Shown here: one piece after another, positions 39,236 to 51,112 of the stretch | How the letters are laid out: each line of letters starts with the position of its first letter | Numbering within the stretch: the stretch's first letter is position 1 | Assembly: GCA_963575745.1 (NCBI GenBank) | Contig: CAUYUJ010007413.1 | Coordinates: 453,667 to 517,666 of the forward strand | Source: Prorocentrum cordatum | Lineage: Eukaryota > Sar > Dinophyceae > Prorocentrales > Prorocentraceae | Direction: 5' to 3' | DNA length: 64,000 nt | Notes under the pieces: generated by a model | What the model was told of the DNA's origin: nothing | The model's input: the letters and a program-made list of their open reading frames with translations, nothing else | Database searches by the model: none | Translations under genes and position numbers: made by a program

Positions 39236-40690
39236 CTCTATACTTGGCTTGCACTCGACACGCATTGGCGCCATTCCAGGAACACGCTCAAGCTGCGCCC
39301 GGACTACGCATGGGCCGCGCCAGAACAACATGCGATCCGCACCTGAATCGCAACATACCCACGCCTGCACGACACCCGAACTCCGCTGGATCTTCAATTA
39401 CCAGCGCCGAACAACACTGGAACTTCACTTGCACTACACTGGACTTGCGCGCGCGCTAAATTCGAAGCGTACTTGCACTTGACTTAGACCAGAACTATCC
39501 TGGTACCACACTTGAACGGCACTTGAACTACACCTCAGCGCCACTTGAACCACATTCGGGCTACAGCTGAATTGCACGTGAACTGTAATGACTACGTCCT
39601 TGCTGCACTCACTTGAACTACGCCTACAGCACACTTGAATCACACCTGAAATGCACTTGGTCTACGTATGAACTGCACTTGAGCATCTCCTAAACCACAC
39701 TCGGTTACACTGACTACACCTGCACCAACTGTGAAGCACTTTCGAAGTACACCTGAACCTCACTTGAACGATACGTGCAACCACTTAGAATTAAGCTAGA
39801 CTTGAACTATATGTGAGCAGCACTTGAACTGCCGATACTGCACTTGTACCGCGCTTGAAGTACATCTGAACTACAGTTGAACCATATTTGATTCCCACTT
39901 CATCTACACGTGAACTAGTTGGAGCTACATATGAACTATCTGTGGCTCGCACTGGATTTGCAAAGACTACATTGTAATCCTACTTGAGCTACACTTGACT
40001 TGTGTGTTGGACCACACTTGAGCCACGCGGGATTCACACTTGGATTGAAATGAAGCCACACTTGTAAACTACAAGGGCTATAACGTAACCATATGGTGAA
40101 TACCATTGAACCACATTTGGACCGCATGTGGGCCACATGTGGACTGCAATCGCATTAACTTGAACTGCGTGTTTGCATGGCGCTTGACTCGCATTTGAAT
40201 TTCCAGGTCTACGCCTGATGCGCGCTCGCAGTACACCTGAACTGCATTCGGATCACACTTGAGCTACACTTGGACTGCACCTGAAACACAATTGAACCAC
40301 GCATGAACTGCACATGAACTACACTTGAGCTGCAAGGACTGCACCTGGCGCCACTTGAACTGTACCTGAACTCCATTCGAACCACACTTGAACTACAATT
40401 CCCTACCCTGAATTACAACTAAACTACACTGGCCTTATACTTGCACTACACATGAGCCGCCTGGAATTACACTGGTGGCTGCACCTGCACCACACCCGAC
40501 GCACACCCGAACTACACCTGGTCTACACCAGAACCACGCTTGAACTATTTAGTCACATGTGAACCACACTTGAAACCATTTGAACGAACAGGAGTACACC
40601 CTAACCGCATTTGAACCACACGCGGACTGCACTTGACTCACACTTGAACCACACTTGCATTGCACTTGGACCATGTGTACGACGCTCGGT
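39236..40690. repeat. 11-bp minisatellite block 2
   Basis: Continuation of the CACTTGAACYR array after the GC-rich insert, ending at the satellite head module. Confidence 0.9.
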
Positions 40691-40704
40691 TTCCACTCGG
40701 GCCG

Positions 40705-41068
40705 CACTGGGGGGAAGGGAAAAAGTAGCCTGACGAATGACCCAACCATATGCAGGTGTGAGTACCGCAATTGTGATTCATTCTTTCGGTGGTGCTCCCT
40801 ATGAGGCAACGAACCGTGCTAGGGGCGTGCCGAAATGAGTGGCGCGGTACACAACGCGACCGAAAACGATTGATCTGAGTACGTAGGGGGACTGAGCGCG
40901 GGTGCATATGCGCGCGAGTGCGTCTGACTGTAGATGAATACGCGCGCGAGCGAGTCTACTTGCATGAATGCGAGTATGACAAAGCATGGTGTAAACGCAT
41001 ATGAATGTCAATAGTTTGACAATGACTACTGCCCCTGAGTATTCGCGACGCTGGGCGTGGCCGCCGCA
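40705..41068. repeat. Satellite head module, copy 1
   Basis: About 365 bp, shared with 42437-42795. It runs from ACCCAACCATATGCAGGTGT through AATGTCAATAGTTTGA to GTGGCCGCCGCA. No gene. Confidence 0.85.
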
Positions 41069-41234
41069 AGGAGCTTCCCCGGGACTCCCCGACGGCATCG
41101 CCCGCGCGCCGCGACGCCAATGTCGGCGCGCCCCCCGCGAGGATCGCGCCCGCTTCCTCCCGTTCTTTTACTCCCTCTTCGCCCGCGCGCTCAAAAGTCC
41201 AGGGCCGCGGGCGCGGCGCAGCGCGGGGCCCCCG

Positions 41235-41566
41235 CGACGCGCGAAGGTCGCCCCGGAGGGGTCCCAGCGACGCGCGCGGGCCGCCCGCTGCGCGGAGCAA
41301 GAAGAGCTGGCTGGCTGATAGCGGGCAAGGCACTTGCTGCTGGGCAGAGCGACGACGGGCGAGCGAGGCGCTGGGCAGAACGCAGCACGGAGTCCCCGCG
41401 ACGCGCGCTGGTCGCCCCGGAGGGCTCCCAGCGACGTGCGCGGGTCGTCCGCTGCGCGGAGCAAAGAGAGCTGGCTGGCTGATAGCGGGCAAGGCACTTG
41501 CTGCTGGGCAGAGCGACGACGGGCAAGCGAGGCGCTTGGCAGAACGCAGCACGGAGTCCCCTATGG
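41235..41566. repeat. ~168-bp tandem repeat, two copies
   Basis: Units run from GACGCGC through GCGGAGCAA, GAGCTGGCTGGCTGATAGCG and GAACGCAGCACGGAGTCCCC. They lie between the head module and the 89-bp satellite. Confidence 0.8.
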
Positions 41567-42292
41567 AGCCACGAAACGTGTGATGTGTGTGCCGAAATGA
41601 GTGGCGGGGACGCATGCGGACTGTGCCACTGGGACCTCCGGCGGAGCTCCTATGGGGCCACGAAACGTGTGAGGGGTTGCCAAAATACAATGCGGGGACG
41701 CATGCAGATTGTGCCACTGGGACCTTTGGCGGAGCTCCTATGGGGCCACGAAGCGCGTGAGGGGTGTGCCGACATGAGTGGCGGGGACGCATGCGGACTG
41801 TGCAAATGGGACCGTCGGCAGAGCTTCTATGGGGCCACCAAACGTGTGAGTGGTGTGCCGAAATGAGTGGCGGGGGCTCATGCGGATTGTGCCAGTGGGA
41901 ACTTCGGCGGAGCTCCTATGGGGCCACGAAACGTGCGAGGGGTGGGCCGAAATGAGTGGTGGGGACGCATGCGGACTCTACCGTTGGGACCTTCGGCGGA
42001 GCTCCTATGAGGCCACGAAGCGTGTGAGGGGTGTGCCGAAATGAGTGGCGGGGAGGCATGCGGACTGTGCCACTGGGACCTTCGGCGGGGCCCTTCTGGG
42101 GCCACGAAACGCGTGAGGGGTGTGCCGAAATGAGTGGCGGGGACGCATGCGGACTGTGCCACGGGGACCTCCGGCGGAGCTCCTATGGGGCCAAGAAGCG
42201 CGTGAGTGGTGGGCCGAAATGAGTGGCGGGGGCGCTTGCGAAGTGTGCCACTGGGACCTTCGTCGGAGTTCATGTGGGGCAACGAAACGTGT
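41567..42292. repeat. 89-bp satellite, block 1 (+ orientation)
   Basis: About eight units of consensus CCACGAAACGTGTGAGGGGT, GTGCCGAAATGAGTGGCGGG, GACGCATGCGGACTGTGCCA, CTGGGACCTTCGGCGGAGCT and CCTATGGGG. Confidence 0.9.
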
Positions 42293-42436
42293 GATGATGT
42301 TGTTGATGCTGATGTTGATGATGATGATGACGACGATGGCGATGATTATTCTGAGCGAGGGGAGGAGGGAGGAGGAGGAGGAGGAGGAACTGCGGGGCGC
42401 TGTCTCTTCAGAACGAGGACCGAACACCACAGGATG
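42292..42436. repeat. GAT/GGA tract and conserved tail motif
   Basis: A GATGTTGATG tract and a GGAGGA tract are followed by CTCTTCAGAACGAGGACCGA ACACCACAGGATGGTTGGGA (two pieces), the tail that also closes block 2 and, inverted, the block at 60.7 kb. Confidence 0.8.
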
Positions 42437-42795
42437 GTTGGGAACAAATGAAAATCGCCTGGCGAAGGACCCAACAATATGCAGGTGTGGGTACTGAAAT
42501 TGTGATTCACTTTTTCGGTGGTGATCCCTATGAGGCAACGGACCGTGCTAGGGGTGTGCCGAAATGAGTGGCGTGGTACACAACGCGAACGAAGACGATT
42601 CATCTGAATACGTAGGGAGAATGAGCGCGGGTGAATATGAGCGCGAGTGTGTTTGATTGTGAATGTGTATGCGCGCGAGCGAGTCTACGTGCACGAATGC
42701 GAGTATGACAAGGCATGGTGTAATTTTATATGAATGTCAATAGTTTGAGACTGACTCCCTCTGAGTACTCGTGACGCTGGGTGTGGCCGCCGCAT
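42437..42795. repeat. Satellite head module, copy 2
   Basis: Second copy of the ~365-bp module at 40705-41068, directly after the tail of module 1. Confidence 0.85.
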
Positions 42796-42824
42796 GGAGC
42801 TAGGCAGAACGCAGCACGGAGTTC

Positions 42825-43824
42825 CCTATGGGGCCACGAAACGTGTGAGGGGTGTGCCGACATGAATGGCGGGGACGCATGCGGACTGTGCCACCGGGAC
42901 CTTCGGCGGAGCTCCTATGGGGCCACGAAGCGTGTGAGGGGTTGGCCGACACGAGTGGCGGGGACGCATGTGGACTGTGCCACGGGGACCTTCGGCGGAG
43001 CTCACATGGGGCCACGAAGCGTGTGATGGGCGTGCCGAAATGAGTGGCGGGACGCATGCGGATTGTGCCACTGGGACCTTCGGCGGAATTCCTATGGGGC
43101 CACGAAACGTGTGAGGGGTGTGCCGAATGAGTTGCGGGGACGCATGCGGATTGTGCCACTGGGACCTTCGGCGGAGTTCCTGTGGGGCCACGATGCGTGA
43201 GAGGGGTGTGCCGAAATGAGTGGCGGGGACGCATGCGGACTGTGCCACCAGGGCCTTCGGCGGAGCACCTATGGGGCCACGAAACGTGTGAGGGGTGGGC
43301 CGAAATGGGTGGCGAGGACGCATGCGGACTGTGCCACTGGGACCTTCGGCGGAGCTCCGATGGGACCACGAAACGTGTGAGGGTTGTGCCGAAATGAGTG
43401 GCGGGGACGCATGTGGACTGCGCCATTGGGACCTTCGGCGGAGCTCCTGTGGGGCCACGAAACGTGTGAAGGGTGGGCCGACATGGGTGGCCAGGGCGCA
43501 TGCGGACTGTGCCACTGGGACATTCGGCGGAGCTCCCATGGGGCAAGCGACTTGTGAGGGGTGTGCCGAAATGAGTGGCGGGGACGCATGCGGACTGTGC
43601 CACTGAGATCTTCGGCGGAGCCCCTATGGGGCCACGAAACGTGCGAGGGGTGGGCCGAAATGAGTGGCGGGGACGCATGCGGACTGTGCCACTGGGACCT
43701 TCGGCGGAGCCCCTATGGGGCCACGAAACGTGTGAGGGGTGCGCCGAAACGAGTGGCGGGGACGCATGCGGATTGTGCCACTGGGACCTTCGTTTGAGCT
43801 CCCCACGGGGCAACGAAACGTGTG
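42825..43824. repeat. 89-bp satellite, block 2 (+ orientation)
   Basis: About eleven units of the same satellite as at 41567-42292. Confidence 0.9.
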
Positions 43825-43886
43825 ATGATGTTGATGATGTTGATGTTGACGATGATGATGACGACGATGATGACGATTACGATGAC

Positions 43887-43935
<49 letters not shown>

Positions 43936-43993
43936 CTGATGATGCTGATGATGATGGTGATGATGCTGATGCTGATGCTGATGCTGATGCGGC

Positions 43994-44067
<74 letters not shown>

Positions 44068-44155
44068 GGAGGAGGGGAGGAGGAAAGAGGATGAGGAAAC
44101 GCAGGGCGCTGTCTCTTCAAAACGAGGACCCAACACCACAGGATGGTTGGGAACA
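43825..44155. repeat. (GAT)n, GGA tract and conserved tail motif
   Basis: A long GAT tract (43825-44067) and a GGAGGGGAGGAGG tract are followed by the tail CTCTTCAAAACGAGGACCCA ACACCACAGGATGGTTGGGA (two pieces). Confidence 0.9.
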
Positions 44156-44169
44156 GGAAAACGGATGGC

Positions 44170-45440
44170 GCCTGCAACTTATTTGAACGGCACCTGAACT
44201 TCCTTCTGACCACCCTTGAATTACATTTGAATACACTGAAGCTACAACTCAACTACACCAGCACCTCGCTTGAACTATGCCTGAAATGAAAGGCCTACAC
44301 CTGCACCAGAGTTGCACTACACCTGCACGACACTGGAAGCAAAAGAAAGCTTGAATCACATTGGAACCACGCTTGAACCACACTCGGGCGACACTTGAAC
44401 TACAAGTGAACTAGACTTGAGCTACACGGGCTACACCTCCTACGCACTTGAATTACACCTGACTTTCATTTGACTGGACTACACTTGGAGATCACGCGGG
44501 CTTCACACTAACTGCATTTGGAAAACGCTGGAACTACAATGGCGGGGCTTGGTACAAACTTGAACCACACTTGCACCGCACCCGGGCTACACTTGAATTT
44601 CATGTGAACCACATTTGAGCTACATTTGAACACTTGAACTACAAGGGCTACGCCTGTATTACACTTGGGCTACACCTGATCCGCACTTGCTGGACGCTTG
44701 AATTGCGCTTGAACCGCAGCGGAACCGCGTTCGGAATACAATTAAAATATACTTGAGCTAGAACGGCTACGCCTGAACCACACTTAAACTACGCCCGAAT
44801 TACACTCGAATCCCACTTGGGCTACACTTGCAACGCACGTGGACTACACTGGAACTACACTTGAACTACAAGGGCTACGCCTGTATTACACTTGAGCTAC
44901 ACCTAATCCGCACTTTCTGGACGCTTGAATTGCGTTTGAACCGCAGCGGAACCTCAGCGGAACCGCATTCGGAATATAATTTAACTATACTTGACCTCGA
45001 ACGGCTACGCCTGAACCACACTTAAACTACGCCCGAATTACACTCGAATCCCTCTTGGGCTACACTTGCAACGCATGTGGGCTACACTGGAACTACGCTT
45101 GAATTTTATTTGCGCCACCTTCGAACTGCAAGGACTACCCTCCGCCACAGTTGGATTTCATTTGAACTACACCTTGAACCCCACTAAGATGTCCCTTTGG
45201 ACCCCTGAGCAAACACTCGAAGTACATTTGAATAAGATCTGATCTAGATTCGAACTACACTTGAACTACAATGACTACATCTGATACACACTTCATCTCC
45301 ACCTGGACTTCATCTGGGACGCACCTGGACTAAACTTGAACTACACTTCGGCTGCGTTTGGAATACATTGGATCTGTACTTGAACTACAAGGGCTACACC
45401 TGAACTGCACTCGAACTACGCCTGGGCTACAGTTGAGTCA
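44170..45440. repeat. 11-bp minisatellite block 3
   Basis: The CACTTGAACYR array resumes after the second composite module. An internal duplication of about 190 bp (CTACAAGGGCTACGCCTGTA... at about 44640 and 44865) is visible. Confidence 0.9.
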
Positions 45441-46090
45441 CACTTGCGCACGCATGCAGGCGACGCATGAGCGCGTGAGCCAAAACCAAGGGTTGATCCA
45501 GGACGTCGCGTGCTACGACTGCGCTCCACACGCGGGAAATGCGGTGTCCCACGCATCGCTCGCGCGAGGCTGCGACGCTTCTTGCGCCGCCATGGCGCGC
45601 GAGCTCTGGTGTTTCGTCGTCACCCGCAGTAGCGGCTAAGCCAGTAAAGCAACGCGGAACCAATGTGCACCCGAAGTTGCGATCCCGTAGCAAGTTAACG
45701 CGCGTGATGTTTGTCATTTGTTCGGCATTCGCACGCGCGTTTTTCAAGCCGCCCCCCAGTTTGCCCTGCAGTTTCTTCGCAGCCAGCCATTGCGCGCGCG
45801 CCCGCGCCCCACGGGCACTGCGAGCATCGCGCCACTTGCGGGGGCGACCAGTGATGGCAAGAGCCTGATCGCATGTATTATCCGCGCTTTCAGTTGCACG
45901 TGCCGTGTAGGGTTGCGGCGATGGCGACCGTTGGAGATAACCGCTGCGCTATGCAACGTGGAAGAACCATTCCGTTCTATACGAGCACAGGGTGCGTGGT
46001 AGTTCTCTCTATGACACACCTTGTCGTGTGCGAGCGTTATGTACAATCAGATAGTTTGCTAGCTGAAGTGCCGCACCTACGTGCCCGCCT
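45441..46090. other. Unique segment, no supported gene
   Basis: Mixed GC-rich sequence between the minisatellite and the next tandem repeat. Frames of 60-110 codons are open on both strands without motifs. Confidence 0.4.
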
Positions 46091-46094
46091 ACTT

Positions 46095-47530
46095 CAGATC
46101 GCCCCAAAGGCTTCCAACACGGCCCAGGGGGCCCCCCAAGAGCATTCCCAAAAGGTTCCCAAGACGCCACAATCATTGATGTTTTGCATTTCAACGTTTC
46201 TGCCTGTTCGCGCCTCGACGCTCCAAGACGGTCCCGGACAGCCGCACATCGCCCCGAGAGGTCCTCACGAAGGCGCCGAGACGGCCCAGGGGCGCACCCA
46301 GACGGCCCAAGACAGCCCCAACACAAGTGATTGGGGCCGCCAAGGGCCGCCAAGAGGGCTCCATTCACCGAGATATCAGTCTAACGCGCCCCAGATGGCT
46401 TCCTGATGGCCCAAAATGCTAGCAAAACAGCCCAAAGGGGTCCCCTAGAGCACGCCCATAAAGGGCCCCAAGAACCAACAGTCATTGATTTTTTAAAGTT
46501 GCCGTACACGTTTGCGATTCCGTCTGTTGCGCTTCCCGACTTTCCAAGAAAGGCTTCGGACCCCCACGCATCGTCAAACCAAGCTGCCACGAGGGCGCCG
46601 AGACGGCCCAGGGCCGCCCCCAGACGACCCAAGACAGCCCCAACACACATGCAAATGGCCGCAAAAGGCTACCAAGAGGCCCCGAAACGCGGACACATCG
46701 CTCGAACAGACCCAACATGGCCTCCAGATGGGCCAAAAGGCTTCCAACACGGCTAAAGGGGTCTTCAAAACACCCCCACAAGGGCACCAAAACGCCAAAT
46801 TCATTGATTTTCTTTCGGCGAGTTTCATTTCAGCGCTTCTGCCTGTTTAGCGCCCCGACGCTCCAAGACGGTCCTAGACACCCACCTATCGCCCCTACAA
46901 CCCCCCACGGGGGCGGGGGCGTTCCCAGACGGCCCAAAACAATCCCAAAGTGCATGACATGCCCCAAGAGGCCTTCAAGAGGGCGACAGTCGCATAACTA
47001 TCGCTCTAACACGCCTAAGGTGGCCTCAATATGGCCCCCAAAAGGTTTCAACACGGCCCAAGTGGTCTTCAAGAGCACTCCTTCAAGAGCCCCAAGAAAA
47101 CGAAATTATTGAGTTCTCTTGAAATTCTTGGCTCATTTTAGCAATTATGCATGTTCCGCTTCCCGACGCTCCAAGACGGTCCCGGACACGCAGAAATTCG
47201 CGAAGCGGGTCCGCAAGAGGGCGCCGAGACGGCCGAGGACGGCCGAGGGCCGCCCCCAGACAGCCCAAGCCAGCCCCAACACCCATGAAAATGGCCGCAA
47301 GATGCCTCCAAGAGGGCTCGAAACGCTGACATCTCGCTTCAATGCGCCCAAGATGGCCTCCAGATGGCCAAAAAATGTTTCCAACACGGCCCAACGGGCC
47401 TCCAAGAGCATTCCCCCGAAGGCCCCAAGAAACCAAAATCAGTGATTCTCTTCCGGTCTTGGATGGGTTTCGACAGTTCTGCCTGTTCAGCGTCCCGACG
47501 GTCCAAGAGGGTCGTGGACGCCCAAATATC
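46095..47530. repeat. ~310-bp tandem repeat, five degenerate copies
   Basis: Each unit has GGCCCCAAGA/GGCCCAAAA-type 11-12-mers plus an AT-richer core (CATTGATTTTCTTTCG...TCTGCCTGTTCAGCG, then CCCGACGCTCCAAGACGGTC). Cores lie near 46171, 46473, 46790, 47096 and 47427. This is the inverse orientation of the CTTGG modules at 13.5-15.7 kb. Confidence 0.8.
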
Positions 47531-47707
47531 GCCCGCAGCAGGCCCCCGTCCGCTGACGCGTGTCCTGGCGGACCTGGCATTTGCCGATGAGCACGGACCG
47601 CCGCTCTGGCTTGGGGTCTCTCGGCCCTCAGGGTGGTCCCGCGCGCGGCCGCAGGCCTGCGCTGTCCTGCGTATTGCCTGCACGGGGTCCCAGACCCTCG
47701 CGACGCG

Positions 47708-48100
47708 TGGCGACAGGAGGAGGAGGAGGAGGAGGAGGAGGAGGAGGGAGGAGGAGGGAGGAGGAGGAGGAGGGGGAGGGGGAGGAGAGGAGAGGAGGGA
47801 GGAGGAGGAGAGAGGAGGGGAGGGGAGGAGGAGGAGGAGGAGGAGGAGGAGGCAGGAGGAGAGAGGAGGAGGGGGGGGGGAGGAGGGGAGGAGGGGAAGA
47901 GAGATGAGGAGGATGAGGAGGAGGAGGAGGAGGAAAGAGGAGGAGGAGGAGGAGGAGGGAGGAGGAGGAGGAGGAGGGGAGGAGGGAGGAAGGGGGAGGA
48001 GGGGAGGAGGAGGAGGAGGAGGGAGAGGGAGGAGGAGAGGAGGAGGAGAGGGGGAGGGGAGGGGAGAGGGGGGGGAGGAGGAGGAGGGGGGAGGGGCAAG
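47708..48100. repeat. (GGA)n tract
   Basis: Long GGA/GAG tract with GGGG interruptions. Confidence 0.95.
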
Positions 48101-48249
48101 CTAGGTGCGCTCGCGTCATATCTGACGTCCTACCCCTCCCTCCCATCCCGTACCATGTCTTAGATCTCCTTCCTATTCGCACAGCCGGATGCCGTAGCAT
48201 GGCATAGCATTACATGGCATAGTTAGGTGTCGAATACCACCGCGCAGCA

Positions 48250-49245
48250 AGACATAGCATAGCGTGGCGACGCCCCAAGGTGGGGGGGGCTTCTGCGGCC
48301 CAAAAATCAACGAATCGACACCGAGCGTGGATTCACTTCCGATGGTTTCTTCGGGGGGCGATTTTCAAGATTGTCGGGCCTATTTGGATGGACCGAAAAC
48401 CGTGCCGTGGCATGGCGCTAGAAATACTGACGCCAGCGCTGCAGCGGGAGCACGATTCGGAACGAGCGAAAGCGCGGAAATCAGGCCAGCGCTTCAGCGA
48501 GAGCACGATTCAGAAAGAGCGGTAGCTCGAAAATGAGGCCAGCGCTTCAGCGAGAGCTGCAAGTTGAAACAAGTCAGCGCGGAAGCGCGGAAATGAGGGC
48601 GCGTAGCCTGACATAGCATGGCGTTGCGACGCCCCCACAGCCATCAACGAATCGACACCGAGTGTGTATTCACTTCCGATGGTTTCTTCGGGGGGCCATT
48701 TTCAAGATTGCCGGGCCTATTTGGATGGACCGAAAACCATGCCGTGGCATGGCGCTAAAAATACTGACGCCAGCGCTGCAGCGGGAGCACGATTCGGAAC
48801 GAGCGGAAGCGCGGAAATCAGGCCAGCGCTTCAGCGAGAGCACGATTCAGAAAGAGCGGTAGCCCGAAAATGAGGCCAGCGCTTCAGCGAGAGTTGAAAC
48901 TTAAAACAAGTCAGCGCGGAAGCGCGGAAATGAGGACGCGTAGCCTGACATAGCATGGCGTGGCGACTCCCCCGCAGCCATCAACGAATCGACACCGAGT
49001 GTGTATTCACTTCCGATGGTTTCTTCTGGGGGCCATTTTCAAGATTGGCGGGTCGATTTGGATGGACCGAAAACCACGCCGTGGCATGGCGCTAGAAATA
49101 CTGACGCCAGCGCTGCAGCGGGAGCACGATTCGGAACGAGCGGAAGTGTGGAAATCAGGCCAGCGCTTCAGCGAGAGCACAATTCAGAAAGAGCGGTAGC
49201 CCGAAAATGAGGCCAGCGCTTCAGCGAGAGCAGCATTAAAAACAA
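48250..49245. repeat. ~350-bp tandem repeat, three copies
   Basis: Units begin with ACATAGCATGGCGTGGCGAC, pass through CAACGAATCGACACCGAG and GCCGTGGCATGGCGCTA, and end in GCCAGCGCTTCAGCGAGAGC repeats. Copies start near 48250, 48605 and 48945. Confidence 0.9.
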
Positions 49246-49364
49246 ACAAGACAAAACGAATCCCGTATGTAGAAAACCAAAACCAGTGCGCGGAGGGGGG
49301 CCGGACATTCCCCGGACGCCACCAGCGGAGAGAGGAGAGCAGTATTCATTCAGATTGTGTAATT

Positions 49365-49525
49365 GTGGAGGGGGAGGAGCAGGAGGAGGACGAGGACGAG
49401 GTCCTTTTTGGGGAGGACGAGGACGAGGACGAGGAGCAGGAGGAGGACGAGGACGAGGAGCAGGAGGAGGACGAGGAGGACGAGCAGGAGGAGGAGGAGG
49501 AGGAGGACGAGGGCGAGGAGGGGGA
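49365..49525. repeat. (GGA/GAC)n tract
   Basis: GAGGACGAGG and GAGCAGGAGG trinucleotide mixture, readable as an acidic E/D run. No evidence of a gene. Confidence 0.85.
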
Positions 49526-49530
49526 TGCCC

Positions 49531-50100
49531 TCAGGTCCTTTTGGGGGGGCCGCCCAGTCCCAGTGGGCGGCACGCCCCTCGGGGCGAGAGACGCTGGGCG
49601 TGACCGCTGGGAACGAAGGTGGCGGGGACCCCCTGGAGGCGGCAGGCAGGAGGCACCTCCTCCTCCTCATCATCATCATCGTCATCATCATCATCATTCC
49701 TCCTCCTCCTCCTCATCATCATCATTATCATCATCATTCCTCCTCCTCCTCCTCCTCCTCCTCAGGTTGTTGCTCGGAAGACGCTGGCAAGGTTTCTTGC
49801 AGGGATGGGGGGGGGGCTTCACCCACACCCTCAAACCCAGGCCCAAACCCACGCCCAGGTCCTTTTTCGGGGGCTCCCCCCAGGTCCTTTTTCGGGGGCC
49901 GCCCAGTCCCAGTGGGCGACACTATCCTTCGGGGCGAGAGACGCTGGGCACGACCGCTGGGAGCGAGGGTGGCGGGAGCCCCCTGGAGGCGGCAGGCAGG
50001 AGGCACCTTCTCCTCCTCCTCCTCCTCCTCCTCCCCCTCCCCCTCCTCCTCCTCCTCCTTCCTCCTCCTCCTCCTCCTCCTCCTCCTCCTCCCATCCCTC
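49531..50100. repeat. ~135-bp duplication with CCT tracts
   Basis: A segment from CAGGTCCTTTT through GCCGCCCAGTCCCAGTGGGC to CTGGAGGCGGCAGGCAGGAG occurs at 49531-49665 and 49876-50010. Each copy is followed by a CCT/CAT tract. Confidence 0.85.
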
Positions 50101-50202
50101 GAACGAATCTCGAACGTATCCCTATCCCAATCGCACGTATCCGCAGGTTACCAACCTCGAACGTATCCCTATCCCTAAGATTGACACGCCAAAAGGCGAT
50201 GG

Positions 50203-50310
50203 CAATCTCAGGGATTCGCCCTCAAAAAATAGGGCGGTCCCTGAGATTGGCATCGTGATGAGGCGATGCCGAACATAGGGGTAGGGATATGTTCCAGGCT
50301 GGTAAGCAGG
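50203..50310. repeat. Inverted repeat and dispersed 70-bp element
   Basis: CAATCTCAGGGATTCGCCCT pairs with AGGGCGGTCCCTGAGATTG across an A-rich loop (50203-50250). The right half (50230-50310), read on the minus strand, matches 60597-60665 on the plus strand (ACCAGCCTGGAAC, then ATCACGATGCCAATCT). Confidence 0.75.
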
Positions 50311-50339
50311 TGTTTGCTCGGAGGACTCTGGCAAGGTTT

Positions 50340-50560
50340 CTTGCAGGGATGGGGCGGGGGGGCTTCGCCCACACCCTCACACCCAAGCCCAAACCCACGC
50401 CCAGGCCAAGACCCACACCCACGCCCACGCCCGCGCCCACACCTGGAAGCGCCCCCACCTCCCAAGCCCACGTCCACACCCGCACCCACCTCCACACCAA
50501 CGGCCACACACGCCCACACACGCCCACACCCACACCCACACAGGCCCGAAAGGAACTTTG
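50340..50560. repeat. CCCACACCCA/CCCAAACC minisatellite
   Basis: Degenerate C/A-rich 6-mers. The start duplicates GGCAAGGTTTCTTGCAGGGA, also at 49785. Confidence 0.8.
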
Positions 50561-50905
50561 GATTCCAGGCAAGTCGGGACTCACTGTCACCCCTTTCCTG
50601 CCCAGCGCTGCGTGAAAGGCGGCGAAGGAGAGGACGGGTGGAGGGGGGAAGTGCAACGCAAGTAAACTTGCCAGAAGGAGAGGGCGGTGGAGGGGGAGGG
50701 CGGGGGAAAAGGTAAACTTGCGAGAATCTAGATCAGCAACAAAAAACATGCTGCACGCTCAGTCGCCCAGAGCCCCCTGAAGGCTTCGAACGCGCAGAAT
50801 CGACACTCAGAGAACCCCCGAACAAGTCGATTGAGAACTTCTGCACTGGTGCATTCTGCAATGGCATTCGCAGTGCGCACCAGTGAAGTCTGCGTCGCCC
50901 TCGTT
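50560..50905. other. Unique segment, no supported gene
   Basis: Mixed sequence before the GT microsatellite. No convincing frame. Confidence 0.4.
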
Positions 50906-50909
50906 GATC

Positions 50910-51074
50910 GACGTGTGTGTGCGTGTGTGTGTGTGTGTGTCTGTGTGCGTGTGTGCATGTCTGTGTGTGGTTGTGTGTGTGTGTCTGTGTGTGCGTGTGT
51001 GTGTGTGTCTGTATGTGCGTCTGTGTGTGTTTGTGTGTGTGTGTCGGTGTGTGTGTGCGTGTGTGTGCGTGTGT

Positions 51075-51112
<38 letters not shown>

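Noticed and set aside
38199-39254. 351-codon minus-strand ORF
   Set aside because: Composition-driven (very high GC). No motif, no splice signals, and opposite-strand frames are equally open.
36430-45440. Tandem spliced-leader gene array (CTTGAGCCA variants)
   Set aside because: The consensus is CACTTGAACYR. The upstream half of DinoSL and the donor site are absent, so the resemblance is limited to about nine bases.
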